Origin: CBDUXT01 sp965371245
Lineage (GTDB): Bacteria > Planctomycetota > Phycisphaerae > UBA1845
Assembly (NCBI GenBank): GCA_965371245.1
Contig: CBDUXT010000073.1
Location: 1-30,505 of the forward strand
Length of the DNA: 30,505 nt
Direction of reading: 5' to 3'
Below are positions 16,519 to 25,275 of the stretch, in pieces. Each line of letters begins with the position of its first letter. The stretch's first letter is position 1. Both the position numbers and the translations under genes were made by a program. The notes beneath the pieces were generated by a model. It was not told the origin of the DNA, searched no databases, and saw nothing but the letters and a program-made list of their open reading frames with translations.

Positions 16519-18528
16519 ATGGCGACGTCGGATTCCAAACGCATCGATCGGCTACGCGAAGAGATTCGCATGCACGACCATGCCTACTATGTGCTCGGCC
16601 GGCCGAGCATCTCCGACCGGGCGTACGACAAGCTCTTCGACGAACTCAAGACGCTGGAAGAAGCGAATCCCGGCTCGGTCACCCCCGACTCGCCCACCCA
16701 GCGCGTCGGCGAGTCGCCCATCGACGGCTTCGAGCACGTCGCCCACGCCGTGCCCATGCTTTCCATCGACAACACCTACGACGAAGCGCAGCTCCGCGAG
16801 TTCGACGAGCGGGTGACAAAGGGGCTTGGCGGCGAGGCCTATCGATACGTCGTGGATCCGAAGATCGATGGGGTGGCCGTCTCGTTGCTTTACGAACGAG
16901 GCCTTCTGAAACTGGCGGCCACACGCGGCGACGGTGCCACCGGCGACGACGTCACGCAGAACGCGCGGACGATCCGGTCGGTCCCGCTTCGGCTGCTGGG
17001 CGACGACGTGCCCGACCTGCTCGAGGTGCGCGGCGAGATCGTTTGGCCGATCAAGGCGTTCGAGGCGTTCAACCGGCATCGCGAAGCCGCCGGCGAAGCG
17101 GTTTTCGCCAATCCACGCAACGCAACAACCGGCACGCTCAAACAGCTCGACGCGCGGAACATCGCCGGACGCGGCTTGCAGTTCATCGCCCACGGCTTTG
17201 GCCGGGTGGAGCCGCTGACGCCCCACACCGATGTGGGCTTGTTCGATTGCCTCAGTCGGTGGGGCCTGCCGGTGAGCCCCTATCGATCGACCCACGACTC
17301 GATCGACGAGATCATCGAGCGGCTGGCCGCGTTCGACGAACGCCGTCACACCCTCCGCTACGAAACGGACGGTCTGGTCATCAAGGTTGACGCCTTTGAC
17401 CAGCGCGACGCCCTCGGCGCGACCAGTCGATACCCGCGCTGGTGCATCGCCTTCAAGTTCGCGGCCGAGCAGGCGGAGAGCGTGCTGCTTCGGGTGGACT
17501 ATCAGGTCGGCAAGCTCGGCACGATCACCCCGCGCGCCGTCATGGAGCCGATGCAACTTTCGGGAACGACGGTCCGGCACGCGACCCTGCACAATTTTGA
17601 TCAGGTGGATCGCCTGGGCGTGCGCATCGGCGACACCGTCATCGTGGAAAAGGCCGGCGAGATCATTCCGCAGGTGATCGGTGTGGTCGAGTCCAAACGA
17701 CCCAAGAGCGCCAAGGCCATCAAACGCCCGACGGCGTGCCCCGAGTGCAAGGGCGAGGTGGAGCGGGACGAGGGCGGCGTCTACATCCGGTGCATCAACC
17801 CGGCTTGCCCGGCGCAGCTCATCGAGCGGCTCATTCATTTTTGCGCACGAGGCCAGATGGACATCGAAGGGGCCGGTGAGATCGTCATCAAGACGCTCGT
17901 AGAACAGTCGTTCATCAAAGACTGCGCCGATCTGTACGCCCTTCGCCCGCGACGCGACGAACTGGCCAAGATCGATCGTATGGGAAAAAAGAGCGTGGAC
18001 AAACTGCTGGCCGGCATCGACCGCAGCAAAACGCAGCCGCTTTCGCGGGTCCTTTCCGCGATGAACATTCGTCACATCGGCAGGGGCACGGCCGAGCTTC
18101 TGGCCGATCATTTCGGGTCGATGGCGGCGCTACGATCGGCCAACGAGGAATCCCTGACCGAGGTCGATGGCATCGGACCCGAGGTGGCCGCCAGCGTTGT
18201 TCGTTTCTTGGGCAATACAAAAAGCGCCGGCGTTGTCGATCGGCTGATCGAGGCCGGCGTCAACATGAGCCAGCCCAAGCGGACGGTGGTCGCGGGCGGG
18301 GCCTTTGCGGGCAAGACGGTGGTGGTCACCGGCACGCTGACCAGCATGAGTCGCAAAGAGGCGCAGGATCTGGTCAAAGCGCTCGGCGGCAAGGCCTCCG
18401 GCAGCGTCAGCAAGAAGACCGACCTGGTCGTCTTCGGCGAGTCACCCGGCTCGAAACTGGCCAAGGCTAAGGAGCTGGGCGTCGAGACAATGAGCGAGGC
18501 CGAGTTTTTGCAATTGGTCGGAAGATGA
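16519..18528 (+). CDS. ligA: NAD-dependent DNA ligase
   Basis: 669 residues, full length. Order of domains: Ia (HDHAYYVLGRPSISDRAYD), adenylation domain with the nucleophile Lys115 in VDPKIDG, GEIVWPIKAFEAFN, ANPRNATTGTLKQLD, YETDGLVIKV and WCIAFKF; OB fold (GTITPRAVMEPMQLSGTTV...HNFD); a four-cysteine zinc finger (CPEC...CINPAC); helix-hairpin-helix repeats (about 460-570); and a C-terminal BRCT domain (GKTVVVTGTLTSMSRKEA). I chose the ATG at 16519 because it gives the family N-terminus; the frame is open upstream from 16456. It seals nicks in replication and repair. Confidence 0.97.
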   Translation: MATSDSKRIDRLREEIRMHDHAYYVLGRPSISDRAYDKLFDELKTLEEANPGSVTPDSPTQRVGESPIDGFEHVAHAVPMLSIDNTYDEAQLREFDERVTKGLGGEAYRYVVDPKIDGVAVSLLYERGLLKLAATRGDGATGDDVTQNARTIRSVPLRLLGDDVPDLLEVRGEIVWPIKAFEAFNRHREAAGEAVFANPRNATTGTLKQLDARNIAGRGLQFIAHGFGRVEPLTPHTDVGLFDCLSRWGLPVSPYRSTHDSIDEIIERLAAFDERRHTLRYETDGLVIKVDAFDQRDALGATSRYPRWCIAFKFAAEQAESVLLRVDYQVGKLGTITPRAVMEPMQLSGTTVRHATLHNFDQVDRLGVRIGDTVIVEKAGEIIPQVIGVVESKRPKSAKAIKRPTACPECKGEVERDEGGVYIRCINPACPAQLIERLIHFCARGQMDIEGAGEIVIKTLVEQSFIKDCADLYALRPRRDELAKIDRMGKKSVDKLLAGIDRSKTQPLSRVLSAMNIRHIGRGTAELLADHFGSMAALRSANEESLTEVDGIGPEVAASVVRFLGNTKSAGVVDRLIEAGVNMSQPKRTVVAGGAFAGKTVVVTGTLTSMSRKEAQDLVKALGGKASGSVSKKTDLVVFGESPGSKLAKAKELGVETMSEAEFLQLVGR

Positions 18529-18610
18529 CGCGGGGAAGGGGGAACAGGCACTCGGCAGCGTCTCTTGTAGGGTGGTGGACCCCTGTGGGATGCTAAATGC
18601 GCATGTATGT

Positions 18611-18710
18611 TGGGTGGCATGCCCAAGCCGCAGGCGCGGGCATGTTTTTTCCCACGCAGGTTCCTTTATCCGAGCCCCCATGCCCGCGCTTCGCTTGGGC
18701 ATGCCACCCA
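18611..18710. repeat. Dispersed long palindrome (TGGGTGGCATGCCCAAG family), copy 1
   Basis: The left arm 18611-18644 (TGGGTGGCATGCCCAAGC to GCGCGGGCATG) and right arm 18679-18710 are near-perfect reverse complements around a 34-nt T-rich loop. Related copies occur at 19771-19863 and 21964-22044. It lies between ligA and the FRG gene. Confidence 0.8.
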
Positions 18711-18720
18711 GCCGCCCAGC

Positions 18721-18749
18721 TTGCTTGTGAGGCAATCGAACGGTACTAT
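18721..18749 (+). promoter_or_regulatory. Possible promoter of the FRG-domain gene
   Basis: TTGCTT (18721-18726) and TACTAT (18744-18749) are spaced by 17 bp and end 25 bp before the start codon. A moderate match only. Confidence 0.3.
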
Positions 18750-18774
18750 TTCGGCGGAAAGAAAGGGTACACGA

Positions 18775-19686
18775 ATGGCAGAAGCAAAGAACGAGGCAAC
18801 CGTAGTCAAGTGTGATACCTTCGATGCTTTTATTCAGAAAGTACGATCTATCAAGTGGCTTACAGGTACGATTTACCGTGGACACCGTGATTCTACTTGG
18901 ACACTCGCCTCTGTCTGGGACCGTCGTTTGCAGAGGGTTGTCGAGGCAGCTAAGACACTGGGAGTCCCACCACCGAGGGATATGGATAAATACTTCGGTC
19001 CAGCTGGAAGAACCAATCGTAACAACATTCGCGATATGACACTTCGTTCATTTCTCGATTCCATCAAGGGATTGCCAGGAGTGAATACAGACAAGATGGG
19101 CATCGAGGACGAGACAAAGAGGAATTACACGTGGGCTATAGGTCGTCATCTTGGACTTGCAACTCCCCTACTCGACTGGTCGAGGAGTCCACTGATCGCA
19201 GCGTTCTTTGCCTGTTTCGACCGACTTGCGATATGTAATCCTGGGTTCAAGGAAGGCTTATCCCCCATAGGTCCTGGCGTTCAGTGGTGTGATAAGAAGA
19301 ATGCTGCGACCGATTCCGTTGCAATTTGGGAGTTAGGCACGCCCGGAACCATTTTTGTGGACAGCGAATTCGAGTATCTTGATTGTCAAGGTGACAATGC
19401 ATATAGACAAAAGGCTCAGAGCAGTCTCTTTACAATACTTATCCATGCAGAACATTTGGATATCGAGTCGTATCTGAAATCACGTGACATGGCTTATTAC
19501 CTAACAAAGTTCGAATTGCCTTGCTCAGAGGTCTTGGAAGCTATAGGCACGCTTGAGTTGATGAACATCAATTACCGTACTCTCTTTCCTGACCCTGAAG
19601 GAGCGGCGGTCTATGCCAATACAGTTTCAATGACAAGTACTTGCCGACTTGCATCAGGAAGGCGTAGTGAGCTAAACGCGGAATAG
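18775..19686 (+). CDS. FRG-domain protein, probably horizontally acquired
   Basis: 303 residues. The FRG signature is clear: IYRGHRDSTWTLASVWDR near residues 35-55, and RHLGLATPLLDWSRSPLIAAFFAC near 125-150. The C-terminal half (AIWELGTPG..., SSLFTILIHAEHLDIESYL) also fits FRG proteins, where a partly helical domain follows. The ATG at 18775 is preceded by an A/G-rich ribosome site. GC content is visibly lower (close to half) than in ligA and typA, with frequent AAA, ATA and TTA codons, and the gene lies between two copies of one dispersed palindrome. The biochemical function of FRG domains is, to my knowledge, not settled. No partner gene is next to it. Confidence 0.85.
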   Translation: MAEAKNEATVVKCDTFDAFIQKVRSIKWLTGTIYRGHRDSTWTLASVWDRRLQRVVEAAKTLGVPPPRDMDKYFGPAGRTNRNNIRDMTLRSFLDSIKGLPGVNTDKMGIEDETKRNYTWAIGRHLGLATPLLDWSRSPLIAAFFACFDRLAICNPGFKEGLSPIGPGVQWCDKKNAATDSVAIWELGTPGTIFVDSEFEYLDCQGDNAYRQKAQSSLFTILIHAEHLDIESYLKSRDMAYYLTKFELPCSEVLEAIGTLELMNINYRTLFPDPEGAAVYANTVSMTSTCRLASGRRSELNAE

Positions 19687-19770
19687 ATGTTTCCTGGCGG
19701 TATTCCTTACCTCAAATCCTCGCGGGAAGTTTGAATGTTTTTCTCGCTCCCCAGGTGCCCGCACAACGGC

Positions 19771-19863
19771 GGGTGGCATGCCCAAGCCGTAGGCGCGGGC
19801 ATGTCGGGCCCGACGCTGAATTCGCCACCTGAGTTATCATGCCCGCGCTTCGCTAGGGCCTGC
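19771..19863. repeat. Dispersed long palindrome (GGGTGGCATGCCCAAG family), copy 2
   Basis: The left arm 19771-19803 is nearly identical to the left arm of copy 1; the right arm (19838-19862) is decayed. It lies just downstream of the FRG gene. Confidence 0.75.
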
Positions 19864-19911
19864 AACGCGTTGGGTTACGGTTTTTGGGACACAACAAAGC
19901 GGGAGAGTCCG

Positions 19912-19929
19912 CGCGGGCTGAAGCCCGCG
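19912..19929. terminator. GC-rich hairpin between convergent genes
   Basis: An 8-bp stem (CGCGGGCT with AGCCCGCG) with a 2-nt loop. Its flanks (GTCCGC...GCGGCTC) resemble the second hairpin of the element at 7064-7135. It lies between the FRG gene and typA, which converge, so it may end either transcript; no T-run is present. Confidence 0.4.
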
Positions 19930-19956
19930 GCTCGGGACGGAGTGACGGTGACTTGC

Positions 19957-21771
19957 CTATCCCTTCTTCCGACCGGCCCGTCGTCGGTCGATTTCTTTTA
20001 GGAATCGCTTGCGCATGCGGATCGCGTCGGGTGTGACCTCGACCAGTTCGTCGTCTTCGATGAACTCCAGCGCCATTTCGAGCGGCATGGCGCGAGGGGG
20101 TCTTAATACGACCGTCTTGTCGGCCGCGGCGGCGCGCATGTTGGTCATCTTCTTGGCACGGCAGATGTTGATCTCCAGGTCGTTGTCGCGGCAATGCTCG
20201 CCGACGATTTGCCCGGCATAGACCTCCGTGCCCGCGGCGACGAAGAAATCGCCGCGGTCCGTCAGGTTGTTCAGGGCATAGGCCGTCACCTTTCCCGGCT
20301 CATTGGCGATGGTCACGCCGTTGAGCCGGCCGGGGATGTCACCGCGGAAGAACTCATACTCGTAGAAGTTGTGGTGCATGATCGCGGTGCCATTGGTCGC
20401 GGTAAGCATGCGGTTTCTTAGCCCGATGAGCCCGCGGGCGGGAATCGTGAACTCCATCAGCGTGGACTCGCGCTTGGTGTCCATGGTTGTGCAGATGCCG
20501 CGGCGCGCTCCCATCAGTTCCATGACGGTCCCCACGTGCTGCGACGGCACATCGATCACGCACAGCTCGATCGGTTCGGTTTTCTTCCCGCTCAGCTCCC
20601 GGTAGATCACCTTGGGCTTGCCGACGGCCAGCTCGAAGCCCTCGCGCCGCATGTTTTCGATCAGGATGGACAGGTGCAGCATGCCGCGACCGGACACGTG
20701 GAACTCTTCGGGCGTGTGGCCCGGCTCCACGCGGAGTGCGACGTTCCGCTGCATCTCCTTTTCGAGTCGATCGCGCAGGTGGCGCGAGGTGAGGAACTTG
20801 CCCGACCGGGCAGAAAACGGGGAGTCGTTGACCCGAAACGTCATGTGCAGCGTCGGCTCGTCGATGCGGATGATGGGGAGGGGCACCGGCTTTTCGAGGC
20901 ACGCGATCGTGTTGCCGATATCGACCGACTCGACCCCCACGACGCCGCAGATGTCGCCGGCCGGCACCTCGGTCACCTTCTGTCGCCCGAGTCCGTCAAA
21001 GACGAACAACTCGCCAACGCGTTCCTTTTTCTGGGTGCCGTCCCGGTGGAGGACCATGACGTCGTGACCGGCGCGAATCGTGCCGGCGAAGACGCGCCCG
21101 ATGCCGATGCGGCCGACGTAGTCATTGTAATCCAGCGTCGTGATGAGCATCTGAAGCGGCGCGTCCGGATCGACGTCGGGCGGCGGCACATGGTCGATGA
21201 TGGTGTCGAACAGCGCAAACACGTTGTCGCTCGGCTTGGACAGATCGCGGGTCGCGTGCCCCTTGGTGGCCGACGTATAGACCGTGGGGAATTCGAGTGC
21301 CGCGTCATCGGCACCCAGTTCGATAAACAGCTCGAACACCTCGTCCAGCACGCTGTCCGGACGGGCGTCGGTGCGATCGATCTTGTTGATGACGACGATG
21401 GGTCGCAGACCGTTCTCGAACGCCTTGCGTAACACGTACCGCGTCTGCGGCATCGGCCCCTCGAAGGCATCGACCAACAGCAGGCATCCGTCGGCCATCT
21501 TCAAGACGCGCTCGACCTCGCCGCCGAAATCCGCGTGTCCCGGGGTATCGACGAGATTGATCTTCGTGTCGTGGTAGGTGATGGCGATGTTCTTGGCGAG
21601 GATCGTGATGCCCCGCTCGCGCTCGATGTCGTTGGAATCCAGGATTCGATCGCCGGATACCTGGGATTCGCGAAACTGGCCGCACTGGCGCAGCATCTGA
21701 TCGACCAGCGTGGTCTTTCCGTGATCGACGTGGGCGATGATGGCGATGTTACGAATGTGCGTGTTTTTCAA
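19957..21771 (-). CDS. typA: Ribosome-associated translational GTPase TypA/BipA
   Basis: 604 residues, full length. G1 AHVDHGKTTL, switch/G2 region with RGITILAKN, G3 DTPGHADFGGEV, G4 NKIDR, and TSATKG as G5; then the beta-barrel domain II, an EF-G-like domain V and the BipA-specific C-terminal domain (TIANEPGKVTAYALNNLTDRG region, KMTNMRAA, and a basic C-terminus). The only sensible start is a TTG giving MKNTHIRNIAIIAHVDHG; AAGAAG precedes it. It binds the 70S ribosome and assists ribosome assembly and stress or low-temperature growth. It appears to be monocistronic. Confidence 0.96.
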   Translation of the reverse strand: MKNTHIRNIAIIAHVDHGKTTLVDQMLRQCGQFRESQVSGDRILDSNDIERERGITILAKNIAITYHDTKINLVDTPGHADFGGEVERVLKMADGCLLLVDAFEGPMPQTRYVLRKAFENGLRPIVVINKIDRTDARPDSVLDEVFELFIELGADDAALEFPTVYTSATKGHATRDLSKPSDNVFALFDTIIDHVPPPDVDPDAPLQMLITTLDYNDYVGRIGIGRVFAGTIRAGHDVMVLHRDGTQKKERVGELFVFDGLGRQKVTEVPAGDICGVVGVESVDIGNTIACLEKPVPLPIIRIDEPTLHMTFRVNDSPFSARSGKFLTSRHLRDRLEKEMQRNVALRVEPGHTPEEFHVSGRGMLHLSILIENMRREGFELAVGKPKVIYRELSGKKTEPIELCVIDVPSQHVGTVMELMGARRGICTTMDTKRESTLMEFTIPARGLIGLRNRMLTATNGTAIMHHNFYEYEFFRGDIPGRLNGVTIANEPGKVTAYALNNLTDRGDFFVAAGTEVYAGQIVGEHCRDNDLEINICRAKKMTNMRAAAADKTVVLRPPRAMPLEMALEFIEDDELVEVTPDAIRMRKRFLKEIDRRRAGRKKG

Positions 21772-21963
21772 CGTGATGACTTCTTGCGTAATGGCTGCGG
21801 TCAGGGGTTGCCACGAGCCCCCCGGCTCATTCAGCGAACAACGCCGGGATCATCCCGGCTGACAGAGGCGGTACTTGTAGCCTCGTCCGGCGGGCATGGC
21901 AATCACCTCGGGCCTGGCGACGTTTCCAGGAAGGCGGCTCGCCTGTTCGCGGCTCCGGTCGTT

Positions 21964-22044
21964 GGGTAGCATGGCCAGGCGCAGCGCGGCCATGTGCTGG
22001 GCAAGCCGACTCATGCCCGCGCCTTCAGCTTGGGCATGCCACCC
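21964..22044. repeat. Dispersed long palindrome (GGGTGGCATGCCCAAG family), copy 3
   Basis: The right arm 22012-22044 (CATGCCCGCGCCTTCAGC to CATGCCACCC) matches the family well; the left arm 21964-21994 is its diverged reverse complement. Confidence 0.7.
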
Positions 22045-22080
22045 GACAATTTGCGAGTAGAACTCCACCCCGTATCGTGG

Positions 22081-22147
22081 GCCACTGCTCTTGAGCAGTG
22101 CGAATCGCGGCTTTCGTGGAACACCCTCACTGCTCAAGAGCAGTGGC
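22081..22147. repeat. Perfect 20-bp inverted repeat built from self-complementary arms
   Basis: The arm at 22081-22100 (GCCACTGCTCTTGAGCAGTG) is the exact reverse complement of 22128-22147, with 27 bases between. Each arm is itself a hairpin (CACTGCTC-TT-GAGCAGTG), so a cruciform or a double hairpin can form. It is followed by the phosphatase stop region on the other strand and may terminate that transcript. Confidence 0.8.
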
Positions 22148-22176
22148 ACACCCGCAGTTCCACGTGTGTCGAGACA

Positions 22177-23958
22177 TTAGGAAACCTTCACGACCACAAC
22201 GGTGATGTCATCCGCCTGATCCGCCAGGCCGACGAAGCGGCGTACGTCCCAAAGGAGCTGCGAGGCCAAGTGGCCTGGGTCCAGCTCGCGATGCTTGCGG
22301 ATGGAGTCGCGGAGTCGGCGGCGTCCGTACTGGGTGCTCCCAAAATCCATCGCCTCGACCACGCCATCGGTCACCATGACCAACAGATCGTCGGGGCGCA
22401 ACGAAACGACGGCGCTCTGGAAAACCTCCTCGGAACGCACGCCGATGATCATTCCGCCGGTCGTCAGCGCAATGAACCGGCCGCTTCGCAGCAGCAGGGG
22501 CGGCTCGTGTCCGGCGTTACAGTAGGTAAAGCTCCGCCCATCGACGGATAGCTCGCCGTAGACAAGCGTCGCGAACTCGCCGATCAGCGTGTCGCGGCAC
22601 ATGTGCCGGTTGACCGACGACACCACCTGATCAACGGAGAGCTGGTTGGCCGCGAAGGCGCGCAGGGCGGACCGCACGGATGCCATCATCAAGGCGGCGG
22701 GCAGACCCTTTCCCACGACGTCGGCCACACAGACCCCCAAGGCGCCGCTGGGCAGTTTGATGAAGTCGTAAAAATCGCCGCCGACTTGCAACGTCGGATC
22801 GTAGACGCAGCCGATCTGAAGATGGGCATGTTCGGGCGCCGCGGCCGGCAACATGCGCCGCTGAATCTCACCGGCGGCCTTGACTTGCCGCTGAAACCGT
22901 TCGGCCTCGACGTGTTCGGCGCGGAGGCGGGTGTTTACGATGGCCGCGGCTGCCTGCAGCCCGATGGATCGCAGCAGCGCCTCGTCCGCGGCGGAGAAAC
23001 GATGTTTGGCAGCGGTGTAGACTCGCAGCACGCCGATTGTCTTCGCGCGATGGGTCATCGGCACGCAGAGCCCGCTGACCAGCCCCTCGCGGCGAGCGTC
23101 TTGCGGATAGCGGATGCGTGGGTCGGTGGCGGCGTCCTCGATGTAGACGGTTTCGCCGGCAAAGGCGGCCGCGTCGATCGCGTTCTCGCGGATGAGGACG
23201 GGTCCTTTTTTTTGATACGTTTGCGAGAGATTGTGGACGGCCTCGAGGACAAGCTCACCGGTCTCTTCGTTCAACAGACGCATCGCGCAGGCCTTGACCG
23301 GCATGACTTCGACGACGCGCTGCACGGTCAGATTGAGGATGTCCGAGAGCTCGCGCGTGCCGGACAGAAGCTCGGCCACCGCGTGTACCGTGCGAAGGTC
23401 GGCAAGTTGGTCATGGATTTGGTCGGCCTGATTGAACAACATGGCGATCGTTTGCGCCAGTACGTCCGCGAAACGGCGAATCGCCTCCGGCGTGCCTCCG
23501 TGATACGGGTCGATCTGGTCGGTACCGGCGAAGAGTTCGTCGGCGTCCAGCCCGTATCGCGCGGCCAGTTCATCGACGGTCTCCCGCGAGGGGCACCCGG
23601 CCGCCCGCGAGCCGACGACGATCGTGGCGAGATGTCTGCCACCGTGTCGGATGGGGGTCGCGTAGAACGTCATTCCCTCATGACAGAGAGACGGCACCTG
23701 GGCCGACGGGTCGGTCGCGCACTGCCGGGTCCGCTCCGCGAAGGCCTTGCTTCCCCCCGGCGAGGTTCCGAGCAACTCCGAGAAGCGGCTGCCCCAGGTG
23801 GGCTCGGTGATGGGCGATCCACCCACGGCGCAGAGGCAGACGGTCACCTTTCCGAGCGAGGCGAAGCCGTCCTGAAGCCGGTGGAGCGTTTCACGATCAA
23901 CACGGTCGGTCAGCTCCGCTTCCGCAGAGGCGGGACGATGATCGGCGTCATCGGTCAT
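22177..23958 (-). CDS. PocR-GAF-SpoIIE (PP2C-type) regulatory phosphatase
   Basis: 593 residues from the ATG at 23958; the longer frame would overlap the upstream gene and adds nothing conserved. Residues about 20-175 look like a PocR sensory domain with a cysteine pattern (VCLCAVGG, RTRQCA, SLCHEGM). Residues about 200-355 are a GAF domain, ending in an EIQRRMLP linker. Residues about 375-590 are a SpoIIE/RsbU phosphatase with the metal-binding Asp motifs GGDFYDF and VADVVGKGLPAALMM, then YCNAGHEPP, VMVTDGVVEAMD and QADDITVVVV. The enzyme probably dephosphorylates an anti-sigma antagonist in a partner-switching system in response to a small ligand. No anti-sigma or STAS partner is in the window. 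It starts 10 bp after the M42 peptidase stop. Confidence 0.9.
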   Translation of the reverse strand: MTDDADHRPASAEAELTDRVDRETLHRLQDGFASLGKVTVCLCAVGGSPITEPTWGSRFSELLGTSPGGSKAFAERTRQCATDPSAQVPSLCHEGMTFYATPIRHGGRHLATIVVGSRAAGCPSRETVDELAARYGLDADELFAGTDQIDPYHGGTPEAIRRFADVLAQTIAMLFNQADQIHDQLADLRTVHAVAELLSGTRELSDILNLTVQRVVEVMPVKACAMRLLNEETGELVLEAVHNLSQTYQKKGPVLIRENAIDAAAFAGETVYIEDAATDPRIRYPQDARREGLVSGLCVPMTHRAKTIGVLRVYTAAKHRFSAADEALLRSIGLQAAAAIVNTRLRAEHVEAERFQRQVKAAGEIQRRMLPAAAPEHAHLQIGCVYDPTLQVGGDFYDFIKLPSGALGVCVADVVGKGLPAALMMASVRSALRAFAANQLSVDQVVSSVNRHMCRDTLIGEFATLVYGELSVDGRSFTYCNAGHEPPLLLRSGRFIALTTGGMIIGVRSEEVFQSAVVSLRPDDLLVMVTDGVVEAMDFGSTQYGRRRLRDSIRKHRELDPGHLASQLLWDVRRFVGLADQADDITVVVVKVS

Positions 23959-23968
23959 GCAAACAAAC

Positions 23969-25030
23969 TCATTTCGGAATGAAGCTGGTGCGCCGGTTGA
24001 TGGTCGCGACCGTCTCGGCGATGAGCTTCGCGGTTGCATCGAGATCGGTGAGGCTCACGACCTCCACCTGCGTGTGCATGTAGCGGTTGGGGATGCTGAC
24101 CAGCGCCGCGGCCACGCCCGCGCGTGTCAACTGAATGGCATTGGCGTCCGTTCCCGTCCCGCCCGGCGCCGCTTCCAACTGATACGCGATGCGCTTGGCT
24201 TTCGCGGTCTTGGTAAGCAGGGCGCCCAGGGGCGGATTGATGTTGGCTCCGACCGCGATCACGGGCCCGGCGCCCATTCTCAGGTCGCCGTTGACCCGCT
24301 TGTCGATATCGGGGTAGTCGGTCGCATGGGTGACATCGACGGCGATCCCCACCGCTGGATCGACGCCGAAACACGATGTCTTCGCCCCGCGGAGGCCGAT
24401 CTCTTCCTGGACGGTGCTCACCGCGAACAATGCGCAACTCAATTTCCTGCCCGCGCATCGGCGAAGCACTTCCATGACCACGAACGTTCCGGACTTGTTG
24501 TCGAACCCGGGGCTGGTCACAAGCTCGTTGCCGAGATGGATCATTTCAAGGCGAAAGGTGATGGGATCACCCACGCTGACGACCTGCTCGGTTTCCTTGC
24601 GGTCCTTTGAGCCGATATCGACCCACATCTCGCGCAGCTCCGACTTCTTGCCGCGCTCCTCTTGTTTCATGACGTGAACCGGCTTGCGACCGAGGACGCC
24701 ATCGACCGGGCCATGCTTGGTGTGGACCGTGACGCGCGAGCCCGGCAGGACGCTGGGGTCGATACCGCCGATCGCGCGGAAAAACAGGAAGCCATGGTCG
24801 TCGATGTAGTTGACCATCAGCCCGATCTGGTCGCAGTGCCCGGCCAGCATGATGCGAGGGCTCCCCTTCGGGTTCAGCCCGACGATGACATTGCCATGTA
24901 CATCGGTCTCGATCGTGTCGGCAAACGGTTTCATCCGCTTGCGGACGATGCGCTGCACGGGCTGCTCGAACCCGGACGGAGAGGGCGTTTCCTGCATCTC
25001 TTTAAGAAACTCGTACGATTCCTTTCGCAC
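23969..25030 (-). CDS. M42-family metalloaminopeptidase
   Basis: 353 residues, normal for tetrahedral (TET/FrvX-type) aminopeptidases, which form dodecamers that trim peptides. Metal and catalytic motifs in order: His65 and Asp67 in LAGHCDQIG, the bridging Asp in PGFDNKSG, the general-base EE in TVQEEIGLRGA, Asp in AVDVTHATD, and His in PNRYMHTQVEV. The start is GTG (25030), with GGGAG upstream. It sits with the phosphatase in what looks like a two-gene operon; a functional link is not obvious. Confidence 0.93.
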   Translation of the reverse strand: MRKESYEFLKEMQETPSPSGFEQPVQRIVRKRMKPFADTIETDVHGNVIVGLNPKGSPRIMLAGHCDQIGLMVNYIDDHGFLFFRAIGGIDPSVLPGSRVTVHTKHGPVDGVLGRKPVHVMKQEERGKKSELREMWVDIGSKDRKETEQVVSVGDPITFRLEMIHLGNELVTSPGFDNKSGTFVVMEVLRRCAGRKLSCALFAVSTVQEEIGLRGAKTSCFGVDPAVGIAVDVTHATDYPDIDKRVNGDLRMGAGPVIAVGANINPPLGALLTKTAKAKRIAYQLEAAPGGTGTDANAIQLTRAGVAAALVSIPNRYMHTQVEVVSLTDLDATAKLIAETVATINRRTSFIPK

Positions 25031-25275
25031 AGGTCTTCACTCCCGTATCAAGGTCTTGGGACATGGGTTCCGACGGCACCCGGTTCGGTACTGTACGCAA
25101 GGACTCGCATGGGCTCAAGCACGAGGGTACACGTCGCCAGAGCCGCGGTCGCTAGCCTGCGAACCCCTGCGGCCGCATGACACCGGGTCCGCCGTCCCAC
25201 ACTCTCAAGACCGCACAGCGCCGATTCTGTCGCGCTCCCGCGGGAATGGGCACGCGCTACGCAGTAGCGAGACGC

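Larger units (their letters stand above)
21772..22176. other. 405-bp repeat-filled intergenic region
   Basis: It lies between the start of typA and the 3' end of the phosphatase gene. I see no convincing gene. It contains a dispersed long palindrome and a perfect inverted repeat of self-complementary arms, listed separately. The typA promoter should be here but no clear sigma70 pair stands out. Confidence 0.6.

Noticed and set aside
16552..18111. A 519-codon reverse-strand frame opposite ligA
   Set aside because: Shadow frame: ligA on the other strand has all family motifs.
20536..21432. A 298-codon forward frame opposite typA
   Set aside because: Antisense shadow rich in Asp/Val/Arg with no domain.
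18611..22147. Repeated palindromes as a CRISPR array
   Set aside because: Copies are irregularly spaced by genes, lack constant-length spacers, and have no cas genes nearby.
22603..23982. A 459-codon forward frame opposite the phosphatase
   Set aside because: Antisense to a gene with complete PocR, GAF and SpoIIE motifs; no domain of its own.
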